Of a DNA stretch of 20,589 bases, positions 1-7,173 are shown in pieces (position 1 is the stretch's first letter; each line of letters starts with the position of its first letter). The position numbers were made by a program, and so were the translations under genes. Origin of the DNA: Clostridia bacterium (GTDB lineage: Bacteria > Bacillota_A > Clostridia > UBA1212 > UBA1255); NCBI GenBank assembly GCA_017522515.1, contig JAFWZH010000154.1, positions 1 to 20,589 of the forward strand, written 5' to 3'. The notes below the pieces were generated by a model. It saw only the letters and a list, made by a program, of their open reading frames with translations, did not search any database and was not told where the DNA came from.

Positions 1-16
1 TAAATTATAGTTTACC
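1..16 (-). repeat. Third copy of the hsdS recombination site at the window edge
   Basis: The 16 bases TAAATTATAGTTTACC are identical to 2284-2299, the right-hand inverted repeat of the hsdS cassette, and in the same orientation. Read on the minus strand they give the codons GTA AAC TAT AAT TTA (V-N-Y-N-L), the same peptide that opens the silent minus-strand hsdS half at 2301. This suggests another 3' half of hsdS running leftward out of the window, but too little is visible to prove it. No start codon with a ribosome binding site precedes it on that strand. Bases 25-68 between this site and the recombinase gene can form alternative short hairpins (25-30 with 42-47, or 34-40 with 62-68). Confidence 0.7.
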
Positions 17-100
17 GCATAAATAACTTCTACCAACGGCGGAAGTTAAATAAAAGGAACTGCCGTTGCTCGTCGTTCTCTTAATATAGGAGAATGAATT

Positions 101-1084
101 ATGAAGCAAAAAATAGTTAACCAAGTAATCCAAGAAATGATACCATTTCTCAACAATGCACAAGCTGAAAAATTGAAAGAAGTATTGGAATACTCTCTTT
201 ATACAGTAGATGTTTCCAAAAGAGATATTGCTGTTGCTGAAAAAGAAAACAACTATGTAGAATTGTTCCTTTCTGCAAAACGAATTGAAGGATGTTCTGA
301 AAAATCTTTAAAGTATTATCAGACCACAATCTGTACTATGCTTGAAACAGTAAATAAAGAGGCAAACCAAATTGTTACAGATGATTTGCGTTCTTATTTA
401 ACTGAGTATCAAATTAAGAATCAATCAAGTAGAGTTACTATTGATAATATCAGAAGAATTTTATCAAGCTTCTTTTCTTGGCTTGAAGATGAGGACTATA
501 TTATCAAAAGTCCTGTTCGCAGAATACATAAAATTAAGACTACCAAAAGCATAAAAGAAACATATACAGATGAAGCTCTTGAACTGATGAGAGATAACAG
601 CGGTACGCTTCGGGACCTTGCGATGATTGATATTCTCGCATCAACAGGAATGAGAGTTGGTGAGTTGGTTCTGCTCAATAGAGAGGATATTAACTTTACT
701 GAAAGAGAATGTGTTGTTCTTGGCAAAGGTGATAAGGAACGAGTGGTTTATTTTGATGCTCGTACTAAGATACACTTGCAGAACTATCTATCAAGCAGAC
801 TTGATGATAATCCTGCACTGTTTGTTTCCCTGAAGTCACCATACAAGAGATTACAAATTGGCGGTGTTGAGGTACGACTTCGAGAACTTGGAAGAAGACT
901 TGATATTAATAAGGTTCATCCTCATAAATTTAGGAGAACACTTGCAACTGTTGCGATAGATAAAGGTATGCCAATTGAACAGTTACAACAGTTGTTAGGT
1001 CATCAAAAGATAGATACAACCTTGCAATATGCAATGGTAAAACAATCTAATGTTAAAATGGCACATAAAAAATATATTGGTTAG
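101..1084 (+). CDS. Tyrosine recombinase (XerC/D-like), probable hsdS invertase
   Basis: A 327-residue phage-integrase-family recombinase that cuts and rejoins DNA through a tyrosine-DNA intermediate. The N-terminal SAM-like core-binding domain covers about residues 48-135. The catalytic domain follows, with the expected set R185 (STGMRVGEL), K209 (GKGDKE), H275 and R278 (HPHKFRRT), H301 (LGHQ) and nucleophile Y310. The ATG is preceded by AGGAG at 88-92, eight bases away. It lies inside a type I restriction locus, 15 bases before an hsdS half gene and next to 15-bp inverted repeats within hsdS sequence. That matches known phase-variable type I loci in which a linked Xer-like recombinase shuffles specificity domains. 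Its role here as the invertase is inferred from this context. It is complete, with no missing catalytic residue. Confidence 0.93.
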   Translation: MKQKIVNQVIQEMIPFLNNAQAEKLKEVLEYSLYTVDVSKRDIAVAEKENNYVELFLSAKRIEGCSEKSLKYYQTTICTMLETVNKEANQIVTDDLRSYLTEYQIKNQSSRVTIDNIRRILSSFFSWLEDEDYIIKSPVRRIHKIKTTKSIKETYTDEALELMRDNSGTLRDLAMIDILASTGMRVGELVLLNREDINFTERECVVLGKGDKERVVYFDARTKIHLQNYLSSRLDDNPALFVSLKSPYKRLQIGGVEVRLRELGRRLDINKVHPHKFRRTLATVAIDKGMPIEQLQQLLGHQKIDTTLQYAMVKQSNVKMAHKKYIG

Positions 1085-1099
1085 GACGGTAGATTTAAG

Positions 1100-1660
1100 A
1101 TGAGTAAAATTCAACTTTCAGAAGTAATAAAAGATATAGCTGCAGGTCCATTTGGCTCCAACTTAAAAGTTTCTTGCTTCGTTGAAAGTGGATTTCCTAT
1201 AATAGATGGTGCTAATCTTAAAGGATATAAAGTAACTGATAATGTTACAAAATTTGTAACAGAGGAAAAAGCACGCTCATTACATAGAGCGATTGCGAAG
1301 AGAAATGATGTGGTTGTAACAATTAGCGGAACATTGGGACAGATAGCATATATACCGAGCGATTCGGAATATGAGGAATATTTGGTTTCACAAAGGCAAT
1401 TTAGAGTTACATTTGATGAAGAGAAAGTTTATGTCCCGTATTTAGTTTTTTATTTTCATTCATATGAAGGACAACATAAAATCTTGTCTTTTGCAAATCA
1501 AGTTGGTGTTCCTGCTTTATCTCAACCTTTAAAGAATTTTAGAAATATTGAAATCGACCTTCCGAGCCTTGTTGAACAAAAGAAAATAGCAAGTGTTATA
1601 GAATCTATTAACAATAAAATTGAGAATAACAATAAGATAAACTATAATTTAGTGGCTTAG
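1100..1660 (+). CDS. hsdS: HsdS 5' half: one target-recognition domain, truncated at the central repeat
   Basis: This encodes 186 residues, about half of a normal HsdS (380-420). The N-terminal target-recognition domain shows the usual motifs: an opening LSEV stretch, GPFGSNL, the DGANLKG region, and NFRNIEIDLPSLVEQKKIASVI, which leads into the central helix. The reading frame stops (TAG) seven bases after the repeat at 1638-1652, just where the central conserved helix should run on into the second domain. The upstream ribosome binding site is weak (GGACGG at about 1083-1088), so expression as a half subunit is possible but not certain. Half-size HsdS proteins can dimerise into functional specificity subunits in some systems. 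More likely it is a donor cassette or one phase of the switch. It follows the recombinase by 15 bases and meets the minus-strand hsdS half tail to tail. Confidence 0.85.
   Translation: MSKIQLSEVIKDIAAGPFGSNLKVSCFVESGFPIIDGANLKGYKVTDNVTKFVTEEKARSLHRAIAKRNDVVVTISGTLGQIAYIPSDSEYEEYLVSQRQFRVTFDEEKVYVPYLVFYFHSYEGQHKILSFANQVGVPALSQPLKNFRNIEIDLPSLVEQKKIASVIESINNKIENNNKINYNLVA
1638..1652 (+). repeat. Left arm of the hsdS inverted repeat (recombination site)
   Basis: TAAACTATAATTTAG is the exact reverse complement of 2283-2297. It is in frame in the hsdS 5' half, where it encodes ...N-Y-N-L near the end of the central conserved helix. Crossover inside it with the right arm keeps the reading frame, giving I-N-Y-N-L-E-Q-Q. 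Confidence 0.9.
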
Positions 1661-2301
1661 ATTTCTACCTCGGACACATCGATTTTACCCGACATCAATT
1701 GCGGCAATAATGCATCTTTCATCGATGTTAGGCGTTGATTTTCAAGGCAATTAGATAGGATTGTTTCGTATAGTGGTTTTGCAATCGCAAGGAAAGTGTC
1801 TGCATCACCATCTGAGATTTTAGATACACTCTCGGTCTCAAAATCCTTGGTGATAATGGCATCAAAAACTGCGCCACTTGCCTTGTGCTTTAACTTGTCA
1901 ACGGTAACGAGTGTGTAGTGGTATGCAAGCAGTTGGTCAATATCCTTTCCAACGAGTGCATAACAAGATTGATTCATTGCCATAGGGCAACCAGCCAAAC
2001 TTACCTTACCGACTGTACCACGAGCAGTCACAAAAACCGTATTTAATGGGTAAAGTCTGCTGTTGCAATGGTTAAGGCCTTCCGGGGTAATGGTTTTCTC
2101 TGTAACAAACGCATAAGGAAATCCAACATCTTTTGGGGTGAAGAATGGTATATTACCATTCCAAAAGGATGGTTCGCTTGTTTTAGGCGTTCCTCCACCT
2201 AACACTTGTAGCATAGAGGTAAAGGGAACAACCGCTGTGACGGTATTGTAATACTTTCGAAATAGGGTTATTGCTTGCTGCTCTAAATTATAGTTTACCA
2301 A
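1657..2301 (-). pseudogene. hsdS: Silent HsdS 3' half: second target-recognition domain plus C-terminus
   Basis: This minus-strand frame of 214 codons encodes the second half of a type I specificity subunit. It starts with V-N-Y-N-L-E-Q-Q and the end of the central helix, then a target-recognition domain with the typical LGGGTPKTSEPSFW motif and GNIPFFTPKD. The C-terminal helix ends in DALLPQLMSGKIDVSE, the usual HsdS C-terminus. The only start available is a TTG at 2301, with no ribosome binding site on that strand, so it is probably not translated where it lies. It is best seen as a silent cassette that becomes the 3' end of a full hsdS when the segment between the 15-bp inverted repeats flips. 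Its stop overlaps the stop of the plus-strand half. Confidence 0.88.
2283..2297 (-). repeat. Right arm of the hsdS inverted repeat (recombination site)
   Basis: CTAAATTATAGTTTA is the exact inverted copy of 1638-1652. It sits at the very start of the minus-strand hsdS half, 33 bases before the hsdR start codon. Bases 2284-2299 also match 1-16 directly. Confidence 0.9.
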
Positions 2302-2330
2302 AATAAAACATCCGAAAAGGAGTTGAAATT

Positions 2331-5300
2331 ATGGCATTTTTATTTACCGAAGCTGAATACGAAGATGCTATACTCGAATTATATCAAGAATTAGGCTATG
2401 ACACAGTTCATGGTCCTGAAGTTGAGCGTGATTATAAAGACCCTCTCTATAAGGATGTTTTATATTCAAGTCTTGAAAATATAAATAAAACGCTTCCTGA
2501 TGTTGCGGTACAGGAAGCAATAAGAAAAATTGAAAATATAGAAAATGGTTCTGTTGTATATAGAAATAAAGTCTTTATGGACTATCTTCAGAACGGTGTT
2601 CCTGTGCGTTATTTTGAAAAAGGAGAGGAACGCTCGGCGATTGTTAAGTTGATTGATTATGATGAACCGAAGAATAACTATTTTTGTGCAGCTAATCAAT
2701 GGACAATAGAAGAAGGCAAAGACAATAAAAGACCTGATGTAATCGTATTTGTAAATGGTCTTCCTTTGGTTGTTATCGAGCTTAAATCTCCCACAAGAGA
2801 TGTAGTTGGTTGGAGAGATGCATATAATCAAATCAGAAATTACATAGATAAAATTCCTTGCCTCTTTACATATAATGCTTTTTGTATTGTTAGTGACCAA
2901 ACCACAACAAAAGCAGGCACTATCACATCTCCTTTAACAAGATTTATGGAATGGAAAACTGTTGACGGAGATTATAATGCAACACAGTTTGCAGATTTCC
3001 AAACATTGTTTAAGGGTATGTTTGAGAAAGAACGTTTCTTGGATATTATCAGAAACTTTGTTTGCTTTTCTTCGGACGGTAAAGATGATATAAAAATTCT
3101 TGCAGGTTATCATCAGTATTTTGCTGTAAATAAAGCTGTTGTATCAACAAGAAGAGCAACAGAAACTGATGGTAAGGGCGGTGTTTTCTGGCATACTCAA
3201 GGTAGCGGTAAATCGTTATCTATGGTTTTCTATGCTCAATTACTTCAAAAGAAGTTGGATAGTCCTACAATCGTTGTTATTACAGACAGAAATGATTTGG
3301 ATAATCAGCTTTACGGACAGTTTGCAAAGTGTAAAGATTTTCTCCGTCAAACTCCTCAACATGCTGAAAGCAGAGAACATCTTACAGAACTTCTTAATAA
3401 CAGACAAGCTAATGGTATTATCTTCACCACTATGCAGAAGTTTGAAGAAAGTGATGGTTCACTTTCAGATAGACGGAATATTGTTGTTATGGCAGATGAA
3501 GCTCATAGAGGACAGTATGGATTAGAGGAAAGAGTTGTAACAAAAACAAATGATGAAGGTCAAAAAGAATCTCATATTGTAATCGGTACAGCTCGTATCA
3601 TCAGAAACAGTTTACCTAATGCTACATATATTGGTTTTACCGGAACACCGGTATCATTGGAAGACCGAAGTACACGAGAAGTATTTGGTGACTATATCGA
3701 TATTTATGATATGACACAGGCTATTGAAGATGGTGCAACACGCCCCGTTTACTATGAAAGCCGTGTAATTAAACTTAAACTCAATGAAGAAGTAGTAAAT
3801 ATGATCGATGCTGAGTATGACAGAATGGCTCTTCGTACAGAAGCATATAACATTGAGCGAAGCAAGAGAGAACTTTCAAAGATGGAAGCTGTTCTCGGTG
3901 CAGACGAAACTATTGACTCATTAGTAAACGATATAATCGACCATTACGAAAATTATCGTGCAGACTTGCTTACAGGTAAAGCAATGATTGTTGCTTATTC
4001 AAGAGCAATAGCTATGAAGATTTATAAGAGGATACTTGAACTTCGTCCTAAATGGGACGAGAAAGTGAAAGTGGTTCTGACAAATAGCAATAAAGATCCG
4101 GAGGATTGGCATAAATACATAGGTAATAAGGCATACAAAGAAGAACTTGCTAATAAGTTCAAAGATAATGATGACCCTATGAAAATTGCTATTGTTTGTG
4201 ATATGTGGCTTACAGGCTTTGATGTACCGTCACTTGCAACAATGTATGTTTATAAGCCGATGAACGGCCACAACTTAATGCAGGCAATAGCAAGAGTTAA
4301 CCGTGTATATAAAGATAAAGAAGGCGGTCTTGTTGTCGACTATGTTGGTATAGCAAATGCTTTGAAACAGGCTATGAATGACTATACCAAGAAAGATAAA
4401 GAGAATTACGGAGATACGGACATTTCAAAAATGGCATATCCAAAATTCCTTGAAGAGTTGGCAATTTGTGAAGAGATTTTCCACGGATTTAATTTTGAAG
4501 GATTTTACACGGATTCAAAACTTGCTCGTGCTCAATCGATTACTGACGGTGCAAACTTCCTTCTTGATATAGATAAGAAAGAAGATAAAGACGATTTCTT
4601 AAAACACGCACTTGCTCTTAAAAAAGCTATTTCTCTCTGTGCAAGTATGGTTGAAGAAGATATGAGACTTGAAGCAGCATATTTTGAAGCTGTACGAACA
4701 ATGATTGTCAGAGTAACAATGGAGAATGGTGATGATGCTCCATACTCATATTTCCAAATAAATGAGAGAATTAACGAATTGCTCAAAGCAAGTATTGAAA
4801 GCTCTGGAGTTGAAAAGCTTACAGTTGAGAAGAAAGATACATTCTCGCTTTTTGACCCCAAGTTTTTAGCAGAGCTTCAGCAAATGAAGCAAAAGAATGT
4901 TGCTCTTGAAATCTTGAAGAAGTTGATTGACGGTCAGATTAAAGTCTTTACGAGAACTAATGTTGTTAAGTCTGAAAAGTTTAAAGACCTATATCAGAAA
5001 ACAGTAAATGCTTATCTTAATGGTTTGAAATCTAGTGAGGAAGTTTTTGCGGAACTTTTGGCAATGGCAGACCAATTGAAGAAAGAGCAAGAAGCAGGCA
5101 ATGAACTTGGTCTTAATGCAGAAGAACTTGCTTTCTATGATGCTTTAACAAAGCCTGCTGCTATAAAAGACTTTTATGAGAACGACCAACTTATTGCAAT
5201 TACAAGAGAACTTACAGAAATGCTTCGTAAAAATCGCACTATAGATTGGCAGAATAAAGAGTCGGCTCGTGCGAATATGAGAAGAATGGTAAAACGATTA

Positions 5301-5396
5301 TTAAAAAAATATGATTATCCACCTAAAGAAATTCAGGGTGCTATTGATGTTGTAATTCATCAGTGTGAACTTTGGACGGATAATGCGGAATTATAA
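2331..5396 (+). CDS. hsdR: Type I restriction enzyme subunit R (HsdR)
   Basis: A 1021-residue motor and nuclease subunit of a type I restriction-modification complex. With HsdM and HsdS it translocates DNA using ATP and cleaves unmodified DNA away from the recognition site. The N-terminal PD-(D/E)xK nuclease shows D136 (RPDVIVF) and E150-x-K152 (VIELKSP). The superfamily 2 helicase motor has Walker A at 288-297 (TQGSGKS), DEAH at 389-392, TGTP at 437-440, and a motif VI region QAIARVNRVYKDKEGG. The C-terminal third is helical and matches the family's HsdR C-terminal domain. Length is normal and the frame is intact. AAAAGGAG at about 2315-2322 precedes the ATG. hsdM is not in the window and should lie upstream, so the methylation partner cannot be confirmed here. 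Confidence 0.97.
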   Translation: MAFLFTEAEYEDAILELYQELGYDTVHGPEVERDYKDPLYKDVLYSSLENINKTLPDVAVQEAIRKIENIENGSVVYRNKVFMDYLQNGVPVRYFEKGEERSAIVKLIDYDEPKNNYFCAANQWTIEEGKDNKRPDVIVFVNGLPLVVIELKSPTRDVVGWRDAYNQIRNYIDKIPCLFTYNAFCIVSDQTTTKAGTITSPLTRFMEWKTVDGDYNATQFADFQTLFKGMFEKERFLDIIRNFVCFSSDGKDDIKILAGYHQYFAVNKAVVSTRRATETDGKGGVFWHTQGSGKSLSMVFYAQLLQKKLDSPTIVVITDRNDLDNQLYGQFAKCKDFLRQTPQHAESREHLTELLNNRQANGIIFTTMQKFEESDGSLSDRRNIVVMADEAHRGQYGLEERVVTKTNDEGQKESHIVIGTARIIRNSLPNATYIGFTGTPVSLEDRSTREVFGDYIDIYDMTQAIEDGATRPVYYESRVIKLKLNEEVVNMIDAEYDRMALRTEAYNIERSKRELSKMEAVLGADETIDSLVNDIIDHYENYRADLLTGKAMIVAYSRAIAMKIYKRILELRPKWDEKVKVVLTNSNKDPEDWHKYIGNKAYKEELANKFKDNDDPMKIAIVCDMWLTGFDVPSLATMYVYKPMNGHNLMQAIARVNRVYKDKEGGLVVDYVGIANALKQAMNDYTKKDKENYGDTDISKMAYPKFLEELAICEEIFHGFNFEGFYTDSKLARAQSITDGANFLLDIDKKEDKDDFLKHALALKKAISLCASMVEEDMRLEAAYFEAVRTMIVRVTMENGDDAPYSYFQINERINELLKASIESSGVEKLTVEKKDTFSLFDPKFLAELQQMKQKNVALEILKKLIDGQIKVFTRTNVVKSEKFKDLYQKTVNAYLNGLKSSEEVFAELLAMADQLKKEQEAGNELGLNAEELAFYDALTKPAAIKDFYENDQLIAITRELTEMLRKNRTIDWQNKESARANMRRMVKRLLKKYDYPPKEIQGAIDVVIHQCELWTDNAEL

Positions 5397-5411
5397 TTGA
5401 AAGAGGCTGCT

Positions 5412-6386
5412 ATGGAAAACTCCAGCAAACTGAGAACTCTATATATTCTTCGTGTTTTAGAAGAATATACAGATGAGAATCATCATCTTACTACTGCTGA
5501 AATAGTAAATATACTTGAAGAAAAGTATAATCTTACTACTCACAGAACAACTATTCCTACCGATATAAAGATACTTTGTGATTACGGGATTGATATTATT
5601 ACTGTCAAATCTTCGCAGAATAAGTATTACATAGGTTCAAGGAACATGGAAGTTCCCGAAATAAAACTGCTTATTGATGCGGTTCAATCTTCAAAGTTTA
5701 TCACAGCGAAAAAAAGCAAAGTGCTTGTTCAAAAGTTGTCTGCTATGACAAGTAAGTATCAATCAAAGGCTCTTAATAGAAATATAGTTGTAGATAAGCG
5801 AATAAAACCTACTAACGAAAAGATTTATTATATCGTAGATGCCTTGAATGATGCTATAAATCAAAAGAAAAAGGTATCATTCTATTATTTCGATTTTCTT
5901 CCCAACAAAAAGAAGCATATCAAGAATGATGGAGAGCCTTATATAATAAGTCCGTATTCTCTTGCTTGGACCGGAGATTATTATTATCTTATCGGATATT
6001 CTGATGAGCGAGAAAAGACCCTTGTTTTCAGAGTTGACAGAATAGATAAAGAACCCGTCATATTAGATGCGAAGATAACAAAAGCACCAAAGGACTTTGA
6101 TTTAGCAGAATACACTAATCAAGTCTTTCAGATGTATGACGGTGAAGAAAGAATGGTTGAACTTAAATGTGATAACGAGCTGATGAAGAACATCATTGAC
6201 CGATTTGGCGAAAAGGTTGATGTAATTAGTAATGATGAGGACACATTTACTGTTTCGGTAACGGTTGATGTAAGTGCTACATTCTTTGGTTGGGTACTTG
6301 GGTTTGGCGGAGGAATTAAAATTGTAGCTCCCGATGAAGTGAAAGAGGAGTACAAAAACACTTGTTTAAAGAGCTTTTATGTATAG
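5412..6386 (+). CDS. WYL-domain transcriptional regulator linked to the restriction locus
   Basis: 324 residues from the ATG at 5412. That start is chosen over an in-frame TTG at 5397 because GAAAGAGG (about 5399-5406) sits correctly upstream of the ATG. Residues about 5-75 form an N-terminal helix-turn-helix with TTAEIVNIL and an HRTTIPTDIKIL recognition region of the DeoR/YafY kind. Residues about 130-215 form a WYL domain, including YYFDF, PYSLAWTGDYYYLIGYS and VFRVDRID. A C-terminal WCX-like extension follows. WYL proteins sense ligands, probably nucleic acids or nucleotides, and often control anti-phage loci; which ligand applies here is unknown. The gene follows hsdR by only 15 bases and is closed by its own terminator, so it is probably the last gene of the restriction operon and may regulate it. 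Confidence 0.9.
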   Translation: MENSSKLRTLYILRVLEEYTDENHHLTTAEIVNILEEKYNLTTHRTTIPTDIKILCDYGIDIITVKSSQNKYYIGSRNMEVPEIKLLIDAVQSSKFITAKKSKVLVQKLSAMTSKYQSKALNRNIVVDKRIKPTNEKIYYIVDALNDAINQKKKVSFYYFDFLPNKKKHIKNDGEPYIISPYSLAWTGDYYYLIGYSDEREKTLVFRVDRIDKEPVILDAKITKAPKDFDLAEYTNQVFQMYDGEERMVELKCDNELMKNIIDRFGEKVDVISNDEDTFTVSVTVDVSATFFGWVLGFGGGIKIVAPDEVKEEYKNTCLKSFYV

Positions 6387-6395
6387 TTTTTTTGA

Positions 6396-6429
6396 TATGG
6401 TGTCGGTGAAAACCGACACCATAAATTTT
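6396..6429 (+). terminator. Intrinsic terminator after the restriction/WYL operon
   Basis: A perfect 12-bp stem, 6396-6407 with 6412-6423, is closed by a GAAA tetraloop and followed by a T-rich tract (TTTTTT at 6425-6430 region). A T7 run also precedes the stem (about 6387-6393), so it could work in both directions. It separates the restriction locus from the LexA-like operon. Confidence 0.92.
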
Positions 6430-6444
6430 TTGTCAGAAATCCTA

Positions 6445-6472
6445 TTGACTTTTTTACTCAGAAGAGTATAAT
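6445..6472 (+). promoter_or_regulatory. Sigma-A type promoter of the LexA-like/polymerase operon
   Basis: TTGACT at 6445-6450 and TATAAT at 6467-6472 are separated by 16 bases, near consensus. The promoter lies 53 bases upstream of the LexA-like start codon, directly after the terminator, and should drive the genes from 6525 to 9993. Confidence 0.85.
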
Positions 6473-6483
6473 AATGCTATCGA

Positions 6484-6496
6484 GAACGCACCGTTC
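6484..6496 (+). promoter_or_regulatory. Palindromic operator, candidate site for the LexA-like repressor
   Basis: GAACG-CAC-CGTTC is a perfect 5-bp inverted repeat with a 3-base centre. It starts 12 bases after the -10 box, so it overlaps the transcription start region, a classic repressing position. The Firmicute LexA box has GAAC and GTTC half sites separated by four bases; here they are five apart. The site is therefore LexA-like but not the standard SOS box. Binding by the product of the next gene is inferred. Confidence 0.65.
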
Positions 6497-6524
6497 CTTT
6501 TATAAATTTTAGAGGTGAAACAGT

Positions 6525-7139
6525 ATGAGAAGTAAGAATAAAGCACTTATGGATAAAATCTGTGATTTCGTTAATGACTATTATAAGATGTACCGCAGGT
6601 CTCCATCTGTTAATGAAATTGCAAAAGGTGTTGGTGTAGCAAAAACCACTTCATATCGTTATCTTGTGGAAATGAATGAAAAAGGTATCATTTCCTACGA
6701 TGGTAAAACCATTGAAACATCGCATACAGATAAGTGTGTCAGTGGTTATTTCTCAGCCCCCGTTGTTGGTTCGGTTCATTGTGGTGACCCTGAAACCGAA
6801 GAAGAAAGTGTTGAAGAATATGTTAGCCTTCCTACCTCTATTTTCGGTACAGGTGAATTCTACATTCTCCGTGCTGTCGGTGATTCAATGGTTGATGCTG
6901 GAATAAATGAAAATGATCTTGTTCTCATAAAGAAACAATCAACCGCATCTGAGGGTGATATAGTAGTTGCTTTAGATGAGAATAATGAAAACACATTGAA
7001 AACATACGCAGGTATTGATGAAGAATCGCAACACGCAATTCTTCGTTATGAAAACAAAGAGGCATATCCGGACAAAGTTATCAAAGTAAAGCAGCTTGTT
7101 GTTCAAGGTGTAGCCGTAAATGTAATTAAGAAACTATAA
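6525..7139 (+). CDS. LexA-like self-cleaving repressor (S24 family)
   Basis: A 204-residue protein with LexA architecture. The N-terminal winged helix-turn-helix spans about 8-60 (FVNDYYKMYRRSPSVNEIAKGVGVAKTTSYRYL). A cleavage region around 79-88 reads PVVGSVHCGDP. The C-terminal S24 peptidase fold carries the serine nucleophile S121 (GDSM) and the lysine base K159 (ENTLKTY). In LexA, RecA filaments on damaged DNA trigger cleavage of an Ala-Gly bond; here the matching bond appears to be Cys86-Gly87. The ATG follows GAGGTG by normal spacing. It heads an operon with a Y-family polymerase, so it likely represses that operon until DNA damage. It is more divergent than a housekeeping LexA and probably a dedicated local repressor; the chromosomal LexA would be elsewhere. 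Confidence 0.9.
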   Translation: MRSKNKALMDKICDFVNDYYKMYRRSPSVNEIAKGVGVAKTTSYRYLVEMNEKGIISYDGKTIETSHTDKCVSGYFSAPVVGSVHCGDPETEEESVEEYVSLPTSIFGTGEFYILRAVGDSMVDAGINENDLVLIKKQSTASEGDIVVALDENNENTLKTYAGIDEESQHAILRYENKEAYPDKVIKVKQLVVQGVAVNVIKKL

Positions 7140-7173
7140 ATATTTACGAAAACTTGTGAAAGGAGGAATGGCG

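Noticed and set aside
2466..2900. Minus-strand open frame of 144 codons inside hsdR
   Set aside because: It is the complement of a well-conserved hsdR coding region and has no start signals; a coding shadow.
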